Assembly: GCA_018816105.1 (NCBI GenBank)
Contig: JAHIWE010000136.1
Span: forward strand, 1 to 48,544
Direction: 5' to 3'
Length of the DNA stretch: 48,544 nucleotides
DNA from: a bacterium
GTDB taxonomy: Bacteria; Campylobacterota; Campylobacteria; Campylobacterales; Arcobacteraceae
In this document: one piece after another, positions 34,944-42,742 of the stretch
Layout: the number at the start of each line of letters is the position of its first letter
How positions within the stretch are numbered: the stretch's first letter is position 1
Program-made: the position numbers and the translations under genes
Notes under the pieces: generated by a model
What the model saw: only the letters and a program-made list of their open reading frames with translations
The model's database searches: none
Told to the model about the DNA's origin: nothing

Positions 34944-35846
34944 TATTACTAATCCTAAAACTACTAACAAAGCGATTCCCGCAGATTTATTATAAAGTTT
35001 ATTAGCTGTTATAAATACTAACATTAAAGATAAAACAAAAGCAGCACTTATATCAAAGAAATAAGTATTAAGATTTACATTTAATGGATTTATAATTGAA
35101 GATAATCCCAAAACCATAGTAAAGTTTGCTACATTTGAGCCTATGATATTTCCAATTGCTAAATCTGTATTATTGTTAATTGCAGATTTAACAGAGATAA
35201 TTAACTCAGGTAATGAAGTTCCAAAAGCTACTAGAAATAATCCAATTATCCATTCACTAATTCCAAAACTTCTAGCTATACTAGTTGCACTTTCAATTGC
35301 AAAGTTAGCTCCTACAATTACAAAAATGAAACCAGTTATTAGAAGTAAAGAAGTTTTACTCCAATTGAATTTTTCCTTTTGTAAATCTTCATCAATTTCA
35401 TCCATACTATTTGAATCAATTAAAAATAGTAAATAAGCAGCCATTAAACATAAAAATAAAATACCATCAAGCATTGATAGTTTCCCATCTATTCCCATTA
35501 ATATAAATATTAAAATAGGAAATAAAGACCAAGCTGAGTCTTTTGCAAATAAATCTCTTTTAGGTTGAACTTTTTTTGCAAGTAAAAACACCAAACCTAA
35601 AACTAAAGAGATATTAAATATTGTACTTCCAATTACATTTGCAACAGCAATATCAGCGCTTCCTTTAGCTGATGCAGACATTGAAACAGCCATTTCAGGA
35701 AGACTTGTTCCAACTGCTACTAAAGTAGCACCTATTACAAAACTTGAGATATTAAAATGAACGGCGATTTTTTCACTTTGGTTTATTACAAAATCAGCTC
35801 CATATATTAATGCAGCCATTGAGATAATAAATATTAATAAGTCCAT
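34926..35846 (-). CDS. Ca2+/Na+ (K+) antiporter of the CaCA family, YrbG-like
   Basis: Inner-membrane cation exchanger of 306 residues with about ten helices in two inverted repeats. The alpha-repeat signatures are GATLVAVGTSLPEMAVS near 40-56 and FLVAFGTSLPELIIS near 205-219. Acidic loop residues (SMDEIDEDLQKEK) lie between the halves. The likely function is calcium export in exchange for sodium or protons; direction and ion preference are inferred. It is 3 bases downstream of ybeY. Confidence 0.9.
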   Translation of the reverse strand: MDLLIFIISMAALIYGADFVINQSEKIAVHFNISSFVIGATLVAVGTSLPEMAVSMSASAKGSADIAVANVIGSTIFNISLVLGLVFLLAKKVQPKRDLFAKDSAWSLFPILIFILMGIDGKLSMLDGILFLCLMAAYLLFLIDSNSMDEIDEDLQKEKFNWSKTSLLLITGFIFVIVGANFAIESATSIARSFGISEWIIGLFLVAFGTSLPELIISVKSAINNNTDLAIGNIIGSNVANFTMVLGLSSIINPLNVNLNTYFFDISAAFVLSLMLVFITANKLYNKSAGIALLVVLGLVIQNSLV

Positions 35847-35849
35847 AAT

Positions 35850-36269
35850 TTAAGAATTCCTAACGATTAAACTATTTGGTAAATTAAACTCTTTGATTAG
35901 CTTTTCTTCTTTTGTTCTATGTTCTCCGTTATCAACTTCATGGTCATAGCCTAAAAGATGCAGAATTCCGTGGATAAATAGAAGTGAGAACTCTTCGTTA
36001 AATGTATGCCCATACTCTTTTGATTTTTCTTGCACAAAATCAGTAGAAATGACAATAGAACCTAAAGGCATATTAGGAAAATCAAAATCCATAGGAAAAC
36101 TTAAAACATCAGTTGCTTTATCTATTTTTCTATGTTCTTTATTTAAAGCTTGAATTTCATCATTTTTTACTACCATTAACTCAATATCTTTTTTTGTAAG
36201 AGTATTTGCTATTTTCTCTAGTATTGAAATATCTATTTGTAAATCTGTATTATTTTCTAACTCAATCAT
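35850..36269 (-). CDS. ybeY: Endoribonuclease YbeY
   Basis: 16S rRNA maturation and quality-control RNase of 139 residues. The zinc motif is HGILHLLGYDH near 109-119 (H-x3-H-x5-H). KATDVLSFPMDF near 50 and LGSIVISTDFV near 70 are conserved. The start ATG has AAAGGA upstream. It is co-transcribed between radA (37 bases upstream) and the antiporter. Confidence 0.95.
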   Translation of the reverse strand: MIELENNTDLQIDISILEKIANTLTKKDIELMVVKNDEIQALNKEHRKIDKATDVLSFPMDFDFPNMPLGSIVISTDFVQEKSKEYGHTFNEEFSLLFIHGILHLLGYDHEVDNGEHRTKEEKLIKEFNLPNSLIVRNS

Positions 36270-36306
36270 ATTTATCCTTTGAAGTCCGATTATATCAAAG
36301 TTTTAA

Positions 36307-37656
36307 TTAAAATAATTCTATCATTTTAGAGACTTCATCCACTGGAAATATTTTGATATCAAGCTTTAAATTTGTTTTTTGAGCAATTACAGCTTTTTTC
36401 ATCCCTTGTGCTTGTGCTTCTTTTAATCTTAAATCAATTGAATAAACTTCTTTTATTTCTCCCGTTAGTGAAACCTCTCCAATAAATGCAGATTCTTTTG
36501 AAATTGGTCTATCTCTAAATGATGAAATAATCGCAGCAATTACAGCTAAATCTGCTGAACTCTCTTTGATTTTTATTCCTCCACTTATATTTATAAATAC
36601 ATCATAGTTATTTAATGGTAAATCTATTTTTTTCTCAAGAAGTGCAAGAAGCATCGTAAGTCTATTTGCATCAAAACCTGTGGCACTTCTTTTAGGATTT
36701 GGATAGGTACTTTCAGTAACTAAAGCTTGAACTTCAAGAATAATAGCTCTGCTTCCTTCCATTACAACTGTAAGTGCAGAACCTGCTTGTGCTTTACTTT
36801 TATCAAAAAATTTAGATGCTATATCTTTTGCACTTATAAGTCCTTCTTCTGTCATTTCAAAAATACCAATTTCAGAAGTTGAACCAAATCTATTTTTGAA
36901 ACCCCTTAACATTCTAAGCTCTTTACTAGCTTCTCCTTCAAAATATAACACTGTATCAACCATATGTTCAAGAACTCTAGGTCCTGCAATACTTCCATCT
37001 TTTGTGATATGCCCAATAATAAACATTGCAATATCACTCTCTTTTGCTTTTCTCATAAGCTCAAAAGTAATTTCTCTCACTTGAGATACACTCCCTGGTG
37101 CACTTGTTAAATTTGATGAATATATAGTTTGAATTGAGTCAATGATTACAACTTCATAATTGATTCTAAGAAGTTCATCTTGAATCTCTTCTAGTTTTAT
37201 TTCACTTAATAAATATAAATCATCATGGTTAGAATCAAGTCTATTAGCTCGTAGTTTTATCTGTCCAGCACTCTCTTCCCCTGATACATAAAGCACTTTT
37301 TTCCCTGATTTTGCAATACTTCCAGCAACTTTTAAAAGCAAAGTAGATTTCCCAACTCCTGGGCTTCCTCCAATTAAAGTTAAACTTCCAGGAACTATTC
37401 CTCCACCTAAAACTAAATCAAACTCATCATTGTACGAAGAAAATCTAGTTACGTTGTCTTGTTGTATTTGGGTAATTGGAACAGCTTTTGAAGTAGTATT
37501 TACAACTTTTGAAGTTTGTTTTAAAACCTGTTGCTGTTCTTGATTTAACTCTATAAATGAATCCCATGAACCACAATTTGGACATTTTCCTAGCCATTTT
37601 GCCGCTTGCTCTCCACAATGTTGACACTCAAATAGTGATGTTTTTTTCTTTGCCAT
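36307..37656 (-). CDS. radA: DNA repair protein RadA
   Basis: RecA-like ATPase that promotes branch migration in recombination, about 449 residues from the preferred start. N-terminal zinc finger CQHCG...CPNCG (near 10-29), Walker A GGSPGVGKSTLLLK near 95, the RadA-specific KNRFGS near 250, and a C-terminal Lon-protease-like domain (SGGIKIKESSADLAV). An open frame runs upstream to 37722, but ATG 37656 has AAGGAAAAGAAA directly before it and gives the family-standard MAKKKTSLFECQHCG start, so the extra 22 residues are discarded. Confidence 0.95.
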   Translation of the reverse strand: MAKKKTSLFECQHCGEQAAKWLGKCPNCGSWDSFIELNQEQQQVLKQTSKVVNTTSKAVPITQIQQDNVTRFSSYNDEFDLVLGGGIVPGSLTLIGGSPGVGKSTLLLKVAGSIAKSGKKVLYVSGEESAGQIKLRANRLDSNHDDLYLLSEIKLEEIQDELLRINYEVVIIDSIQTIYSSNLTSAPGSVSQVREITFELMRKAKESDIAMFIIGHITKDGSIAGPRVLEHMVDTVLYFEGEASKELRMLRGFKNRFGSTSEIGIFEMTEEGLISAKDIASKFFDKSKAQAGSALTVVMEGSRAIILEVQALVTESTYPNPKRSATGFDANRLTMLLALLEKKIDLPLNNYDVFINISGGIKIKESSADLAVIAAIISSFRDRPISKESAFIGEVSLTGEIKEVYSIDLRLKEAQAQGMKKAVIAQKTNLKLDIKIFPVDEVSKMIELF

Positions 37657-37805
37657 TTTCTTTTCCTTAAAATTCAAAAGAGATTTTATATGATTTTTGT
37701 TTAATTTTTTGTACTTTAGCATAAAAAGATGCTGAGGTCTAAAAATATTACAATTTGTGATTTTTTAATATACAATTTATTCTAAATTTTAGAAAAAGAA
37801 TAATT

Positions 37806-37970
37806 ATGGCAAATAATTGGAATATTCCTTTATGTATAGAACTAGAAGTTAAAGAACGAGATAAAAGATGTGTTTATTGTGGTACAGAATTTACATCTAC
37901 AAAAATTTCAAAAAAAAATATAAGTAAAGATACCGTTGCACCCATAATTAAAAAAGTAATTAAAATTTGA
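37806..37970 (+). pseudogene. Truncated HNH-endonuclease-like small ORF
   Basis: ORF of 54 codons. Residues 1-29 (MANNWNIPLC then IELEVKERDKRCVYCGTEF) closely resemble the start of small HNH endonucleases, in which CVYC forms half of the zinc ribbon. The HNH core with its second CxxC and catalytic His is absent. The remaining 20 residues (KKNISKDTVAPIIKKVIKI) resemble the C-terminal tail of the same proteins. This suggests an in-frame internal deletion. No strong ribosome binding site is present. It may be a remnant or a small functional peptide. Confidence 0.5.
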
Positions 37971-38011
37971 TATTTTCATATCATTTATTTCCTTGTTTAA
38001 ATTAAATAAAG

Positions 38012-38017
38012 TATAAT
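38012..38017 (+). promoter_or_regulatory. -10 box of the LysE-family exporter gene
   Basis: TATAAT lies 28 bases before the ATG at 38046; AAGGAATA precedes the start. Confidence 0.5.
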
Positions 38018-38045
38018 CCATATATCATTGAATAAGGAATAAAAA

Positions 38046-38675
38046 ATGGATTTACAACTTTGGTTATATTATTTAATAGCAATTTTAATACTCACCGCAT
38101 CTCCTGGTCCTAGTGTTTTACTTTGTGTTACAAAATCAGCTACTCAAGGCTTTAATTATGCAGTTTATAGTGCATTTGGTAGTTTAATTGCAATTATTGG
38201 AATTATGACTTTATCCTTCACCGGATTGGGAGTTATAGTTTCTTCTTCTGAACACATTTTTACTATTATTAAATATATAGGAGCGGGATATTTAATTTAT
38301 CTTGGATTTAAAGCATTAATCTCAAAACAAGAAAATTATCATTTTGATAAAAATAATGATATGAAAAAAAAAGATAAATTATCATCTTTTTTAAGTGGTT
38401 TTATTGTTGGTGGAAGTAATCCAAAAGCTATTATATTTTTTGCAGCATTATTCCCTCAATTTATAAATACAAATGCACCATTATTAAACCAATATATAGT
38501 TTTTGTATCGACATTTGCTGTATTAGAATTATCTTGGTTAATGTTTTATTCATACTTAGGACACAAATCTTCTACTTGGTTTTTACAAAAAGGAAGAGCA
38601 AAATTTTTTAATAGAATTACAGGTGGAGTTTTTATAGGTGCTGGAGTTTTATTATCAACTTCAAATAGAAGTTAA
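38046..38675 (+). CDS. LysE/RhtB-family amino-acid exporter
   Basis: Inner-membrane exporter of 209 residues with six helices. LTASPGPSVLLCVTKSATQG (about 17-36) is the family signature. GAGYLIYLGFKALIS lies near 79 and FIVGGSNPKAIIFFAALFPQ near 117, which carries the conserved GxxNPKxxxF motif. RhtB members export amino acids such as homoserine, threonine or leucine; the substrate is not readable here. It is followed after 6 bases by an RNase H-like gene. Confidence 0.92.
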   Translation: MDLQLWLYYLIAILILTASPGPSVLLCVTKSATQGFNYAVYSAFGSLIAIIGIMTLSFTGLGVIVSSSEHIFTIIKYIGAGYLIYLGFKALISKQENYHFDKNNDMKKKDKLSSFLSGFIVGGSNPKAIIFFAALFPQFINTNAPLLNQYIVFVSTFAVLELSWLMFYSYLGHKSSTWFLQKGRAKFFNRITGGVFIGAGVLLSTSNRS

Positions 38676-38681
38676 GATTTT

Positions 38682-39173
38682 ATGAATTCAATAAAACTAT
38701 TTACAGATTCAAGTGTTAATCCTCAAGAAAAGATAGGTTTTGGTGCTTATCTAAAAACTACTGATGAATCTGTTCCTCTTCTTGAGATGAAAAAAAAAAT
38801 AAAAACTAAAAAATTTATAGATACAAGTTCTACAAAGTTGGAGCTTCAAACACTACTTTGGGCTTTGGATGAAATAAAAAATGATTCAAATCCTCTTATA
38901 GAAATATATACAGATTGCCAAAATATAATAGGCTTAGAAAATAGAAGAAAAAAATTAGAATCAAATGATTACAAATCATCAAAGGGAAAATTGATGAATA
39001 ATCATGATTTATATAAACTCTTTTTTGAAAAAATTGATAAATTAAATCTAGTTTTTATAAAAGTTAAAGGGCATAAAAAAAGTAGTTTAAAAGATGAAAT
39101 TGATAATATTTTTAATCTTGTAGATAAAGCCTCACGAAATGCTTTAAGAGAAGAGTTAGCAAATCTAAAATAG
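38682..39173 (+). CDS. RNase H-like protein
   Basis: 163-residue protein with the ribonuclease HI fold. The four catalytic acids seem present: Asp9 in LFTDSS, Glu54 in TKLELQTLLWAL, Asp78 in IYTDCQ and an Asp in FNLVDKASRNAL near 148. VKGHKKSS near 125 matches the loop with the general-base His. It is divergent from the usual RnhA, with shorter substrate-binding segments and no basic protrusion recognisable, so its role in RNA-DNA hybrid removal is inferred. The last 9 bases overlap the convergent lpxR-like gene. Confidence 0.78.
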   Translation: MNSIKLFTDSSVNPQEKIGFGAYLKTTDESVPLLEMKKKIKTKKFIDTSSTKLELQTLLWALDEIKNDSNPLIEIYTDCQNIIGLENRRKKLESNDYKSSKGKLMNNHDLYKLFFEKIDKLNLVFIKVKGHKKSSLKDEIDNIFNLVDKASRNALREELANLK

Positions 39174-40154
39174 ATAAGCTAAACTTACTCCTCCCCAATT
39201 TTCATATTCACTTTTATTATCTACTGATACAAATTTAGAAGTTTTATATGTAAAAGATAAAACAAGATTATCAAAATATGTATCAAATGAAATAAGTTGA
39301 ACAACTGTATCTTTTAATTTATCTAATTCATATGATTTATCATAGTTATTTACATAAAAATAATCTGTATAAGAATATCCTAACCCATAAGATACTGACC
39401 ATCCAAAGCTTTTATTTGATTTTGAATCAAGATTTAAAAGTTTGTTTTCATTTGCTCCTAGAAGTCTTCCAATTGTATTGAAGTTATTTGGATAATTATT
39501 TCCATATCTAATAACAGATCCAGCCATTAATGCTCTATTATAGTTTCCTACATCAAGCCTAAAGTTGTTTATAATATCCATTTTCCCATAAGAAAATTCA
39601 TGTTTAAAAGCTTTGTATCCATATGCATAAGAGAAGTTATATAAGAAATCTTCCTCTAGTTGATTATTCCAACCTTTTGTTTCATTATTTCCTGTTATAT
39701 GGTGGTATGCTTTTTGAAAATTTTCTGCTGATGAGCTAGGTCCTACCATTCCTAACGTTAGCATATATTGGTGAAAAAAATCTTCTTCCCATTTATATAA
39801 AATAAAATCTACAGTCACAACACCAGCATAAGGTACATCTTTTATGATTTTGTTTTGTTCATCAGAATTCGTAGGTGTAAATGTAAGATGAGATAAGGTT
39901 ATCCCTAATGTTTGATATTTTGTATCATTGTTAAATGTGGGAATTTTTGATACTAAGTTAAAAAAACTACTATCATATTTATTCAAGTCATTTGTATCTT
40001 TATTACTAAGATAAGTAAATGCAGCACCATTTGTATAATGTTTATCTTCACCATTTACAACATCGTTTTCAATAAACCCTGAGATTATCTCTGCATTTAG
40101 ACTTAAAGATAAAAGACATATTGGCATGATTTTTAAAAATAATTTCATTATCAA
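39165..40154 (-). CDS. LpxR-family lipid A 3'-O-deacylase
   Basis: Outer-membrane beta-barrel protein of 329 residues with signal peptide (LFLKIMPICLLSLSLNA). The LpxR (DUF2219) motifs are visible: ENDVVNGEDKHYTNG near 29-43, DVPYAGVV near 105, and AYHHITGNNETKGWNNQL near 147-164, with the lysine and His that fit the catalytic region. The C-terminus (GGVSLAYLF) forms the final strand ending in Phe. The enzyme removes the 3'-acyloxyacyl chain of lipid A in Salmonella and Helicobacter. MIM gives two possible starts, 40154 and 40148. Confidence 0.85.
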   Translation of the reverse strand: MIMKLFLKIMPICLLSLSLNAEIISGFIENDVVNGEDKHYTNGAAFTYLSNKDTNDLNKYDSSFFNLVSKIPTFNNDTKYQTLGITLSHLTFTPTNSDEQNKIIKDVPYAGVVTVDFILYKWEEDFFHQYMLTLGMVGPSSSAENFQKAYHHITGNNETKGWNNQLEEDFLYNFSYAYGYKAFKHEFSYGKMDIINNFRLDVGNYNRALMAGSVIRYGNNYPNNFNTIGRLLGANENKLLNLDSKSNKSFGWSVSYGLGYSYTDYFYVNNYDKSYELDKLKDTVVQLISFDTYFDNLVLSFTYKTSKFVSVDNKSEYENWGGVSLAYLF

Positions 40155-40209
40155 CCCTTTTATTGTAATATTCCATAATTATATAATAATAAATTGGGAA
40201 ATAAATAAA

Positions 40210-40770
40210 ATGATAATATATATTCACGGATTCGCAAGTTCAGGTTTTGGTTCAAAAGCAGAAAAATTTAAAGAGTATTTTGAAGATGAAATAATAACAA
40301 TTTCTCTGCCAACTATTCCAAATTTAGCAATAAATACACTAGAACAATTAATTGAAGCTTTTGTTAGTATTGATGAAGAGGTTAGTTTAATAGGTTCTTC
40401 TCTTGGAGGTTTTTATGCCTTGTATTTAGCAAATAAGTATGATTTAAAAGCAGTTTTAATAAATCCAGCTGTTAATCCTTGGGGAACACTTGATAGATAT
40501 GAAGGTGTTGATTTTGTTACAAATTATTATGATGGTTCAAGATTTGAGTTTAATGCAAGCCATATAAAATCATTGAAAAATTATGAGGTTGATTTTATTA
40601 AAACACCTGAAAACTTTATTACACTTTTACAAGAAGATGATGAAGTTTTAGATTTTTCAGAAGCTGCACAGAAATTAGAAAATACAGAACTTATAATAGA
40701 AGAGGGTGGAAGTCACTCATTTGAGGATATTGAGAGATATTTTAGAAAAATTAGTAGCTTTTTTAGATAG
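40210..40770 (+). CDS. YqiA-like alpha/beta-hydrolase esterase
   Basis: Small esterase of 186 residues from ATG 40210. The nucleophile elbow is GSSLGG (near 66-71), IHGFASSG is the oxyanion region, and the catalytic Asp (DEVLDF) and His (EEGGSHSFEDIERYF) follow near the end, as in YqiA. A longer frame extends upstream to 40126 through the lpxR-like promoter region, but those residues have no ribosome binding site and are not typical, so 40210 is used. Substrates are thought to be short acyl esters. The stop lies in the bidirectional terminator. Confidence 0.85.
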   Translation: MIIYIHGFASSGFGSKAEKFKEYFEDEIITISLPTIPNLAINTLEQLIEAFVSIDEEVSLIGSSLGGFYALYLANKYDLKAVLINPAVNPWGTLDRYEGVDFVTNYYDGSRFEFNASHIKSLKNYEVDFIKTPENFITLLQEDDEVLDFSEAAQKLENTELIIEEGGSHSFEDIERYFRKISSFFR

Positions 40771-40793
40771 TAAAATAAATATCTTACTATCTA
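40764..40793. terminator. Bidirectional terminator overlapping both stop codons
   Basis: Perfect 10-bp arms TAGATAGTAA (40764-40773) and TTACTATCTA (40784-40793) between convergent genes. The stop of the esterase gene (40768-40770) and that of the ATP-grasp gene (40787-40789) both lie in the arms. Confidence 0.7.
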
Positions 40794-42577
40794 GATAAAT
40801 TATTAATTAAATCATTAAATTTTATTTCATCAATATTTTTATTTGAATTTAAGCTTTTTATTTCATTTGATATTATAGTAATTTTAGAAGCTTTATCAAA
40901 GGGAATTGGTATATGTAAAAATTCATCATTTTGAATTAATAAAATCAAAGCATCTACACTATTATTTAAAAGTAAAGCTTGAGTTCTATTTGAAATACTA
41001 TTTGTTTTAAATTTCATTTCATTATGATTATTATCTAATGTTGTTATATGATTTGTTAGGTAGCATTTTAAACCAGTATTTAAATATTCTTGTTGTTTTA
41101 TTTTTGCCATATTAATTGTATCTTGAGTATTTCCTACAAATATTTCAAGGGGAATACGTCCATCTTTTTCCATAAAGTCATCAAAAAATCTAGGTATATA
41201 ACCTTTTGAAATTTCTGCACCACCTAATAATGGAGCAAAGTTTACTTCATTTATTATTGCGTTTGTTTCATTCCAAGATTTTGAAATATCTGTTGTAATT
41301 ATGTCAATTCCAGCAACATTTAATCCAAATAGTTTGGAAGCTCTTAGTGCTATGTCTAAATTATCAGGATGAACAATATTTGTTACATCAATATCTCTTC
41401 CTCCCCATTGAGTAGATTCAATATCTCTTAATTCTATCCAAGTATCTTTTAAAGGTATAGATTCAAGGTTATATCTAACTTTTTTAAGTGCTTCAATTGT
41501 TAAAGAATCTTTTGGATAAAACTCTTTTTTAATCCAAGGAGCTTTGTTTTTTTCTAAATTATTAGCATTATCAATAAGTGTTGAGATGCTATTTATTCCG
41601 TCAGCTTGAATACTAATAGCTAATCTTTTTACACAATATAGAAGTTTGTTATTTGCTATAAATAATCTATGACAAACTCCTTGTACTTGTTTTTCTACAA
41701 TTACTTTTTTTCCTCTTGACAGATTAAATGCATATTCAAATGCTTTAAAAAGTTTATTTTTATCATTAATATTAATAGTTACACCTTCTCCTCTATCCAA
41801 ATCTATAGGTTTTATAACAATTGGATATTGAAGTTCTAAAGCTATTTTAAGTGCCTCTTCTTTTGTATTAGCTATGCTATGTGCTGGTGCTGGTAATTCT
41901 GCCATTTTTAATAGATTTGCTGTAAATATTTTATTTTGAGAAAGATTTGAACCCATTGCACTATCATTATCAACGGTACTTCTATCCATCTTTCTACTTT
42001 TACTTCCCCATCCTAATTGGTAAACTCCATTTCCTAAATGTTTAAAAGGAATGTTTTTATAAAAAGCAGCTTTTAATACAGGAATTCTTGACTTTCCTTG
42101 AGGCATATTTTTTTCAATTGGAGTTATTATCTCTTCTTGGCATATTTTATAAAATGATAATTTATTTTCTAAAGTAGGTTTATTTTCTGCCATCCATAAA
42201 ACATATTGAAATGAAAAATTAATTATTTTTATATAGTATTCACTAGGAATTAAATCAATATATCCTATTCTTAGTTCAATTTTATATTTATTATTTAATT
42301 TAGTTGTTTTAATTTCTTCATTATAGAAAACTGGGATTTGCGAAATTTCAAGAAGTGTTTTTATTAATATCAACGCTTTTTGGGAAATTTCTTCGACAAT
42401 ATTTTTATCTGGTGAATTATCTATCTTCTCTAGATTCAAAACTTCTTTAAACCATAAATCTATTAAATTTGTAGAAATATTATCAGAAATTGTTAATTCA
42501 ACTTTATAATTTCTTGTTGCTTGTTTTAGATTTTTTATAATTGTATTTTCCTTATTATTATCATGATTAGATGATAT
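40787..42577 (-). CDS. Cyanophycin-synthetase-like ATP-grasp protein with degenerate Mur-ligase part; 5' end unresolved
   Basis: ATP-dependent carboxylate-amine ligase related to the N-terminal half of cyanophycin synthetase. From TTG 42439 there are 550 residues. YQLGWGSKSRKMDRSTVDND near 140 corresponds to the QLGYGSKQ motif, and the ATP-grasp domain runs from about 165 to 400 (NLLKMAELPAPAHS, PIVIKPIDLDRGEGV, GLNVAGIDIITTD, INEVNFAPLLGG). The last 120 residues recall the start of the Mur-ligase domain, but the P-loop is replaced by VGNTQDTINMA, and the full Mur ligase (normally over 350 residues) is missing. The same frame stays open upstream to 42577 with coding-like sequence but no ATG/GTG/TTG. 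The product is unknown; dipeptide synthesis is an inference. Confidence 0.7.
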   Translation of the reverse strand: MSSNHDNNKENTIIKNLKQATRNYKVELTISDNISTNLIDLWFKEVLNLEKIDNSPDKNIVEEISQKALILIKTLLEISQIPVFYNEEIKTTKLNNKYKIELRIGYIDLIPSEYYIKIINFSFQYVLWMAENKPTLENKLSFYKICQEEIITPIEKNMPQGKSRIPVLKAAFYKNIPFKHLGNGVYQLGWGSKSRKMDRSTVDNDSAMGSNLSQNKIFTANLLKMAELPAPAHSIANTKEEALKIALELQYPIVIKPIDLDRGEGVTININDKNKLFKAFEYAFNLSRGKKVIVEKQVQGVCHRLFIANNKLLYCVKRLAISIQADGINSISTLIDNANNLEKNKAPWIKKEFYPKDSLTIEALKKVRYNLESIPLKDTWIELRDIESTQWGGRDIDVTNIVHPDNLDIALRASKLFGLNVAGIDIITTDISKSWNETNAIINEVNFAPLLGGAEISKGYIPRFFDDFMEKDGRIPLEIFVGNTQDTINMAKIKQQEYLNTGLKCYLTNHITTLDNNHNEMKFKTNSISNRTQALLLNNSVDALILLIQNDEFLHIPIPFDKASKITIISNEIKSLNSNKNIDEIKFNDLINNLSR

Positions 42578-42701
42578 CTAAAGCTTCATTATACTTTTGC
42601 ATAAAATATATACTTATAATACTATTAATCCTCAAATATTTTTTAAAAATTATTAAATAATAAGAATTTAAAAATATGATAATTAATTGTAAAATATACG
42701 C

Positions 42702-42707
42702 TATGAT
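42702..42707 (+). promoter_or_regulatory. Probable -10 box of the first autotransporter
   Basis: TATGAT lies 36 bases before the ATG at 42743, followed by AGGAGAG as a strong ribosome binding site. The region from 42603 to 42701 holds no gene. Confidence 0.4.
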
Positions 42708-42742
42708 TTAGATAAATAAGTTTAAATTTTAGGAGAGATAAA

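Noticed and set aside
37657-37722. 22-codon extension of radA
   Set aside because: ATG 37656 has a clear AAGGAAAAG site and gives the standard RadA N-terminus next to the zinc finger.
40126-40209. 28-codon N-terminal extension of the YqiA-like esterase
   Set aside because: It covers the promoter and leader region shared with the divergent lpxR-like gene, lacks a ribosome binding site, and the family starts at the strand just before the IHGFASSG motif.
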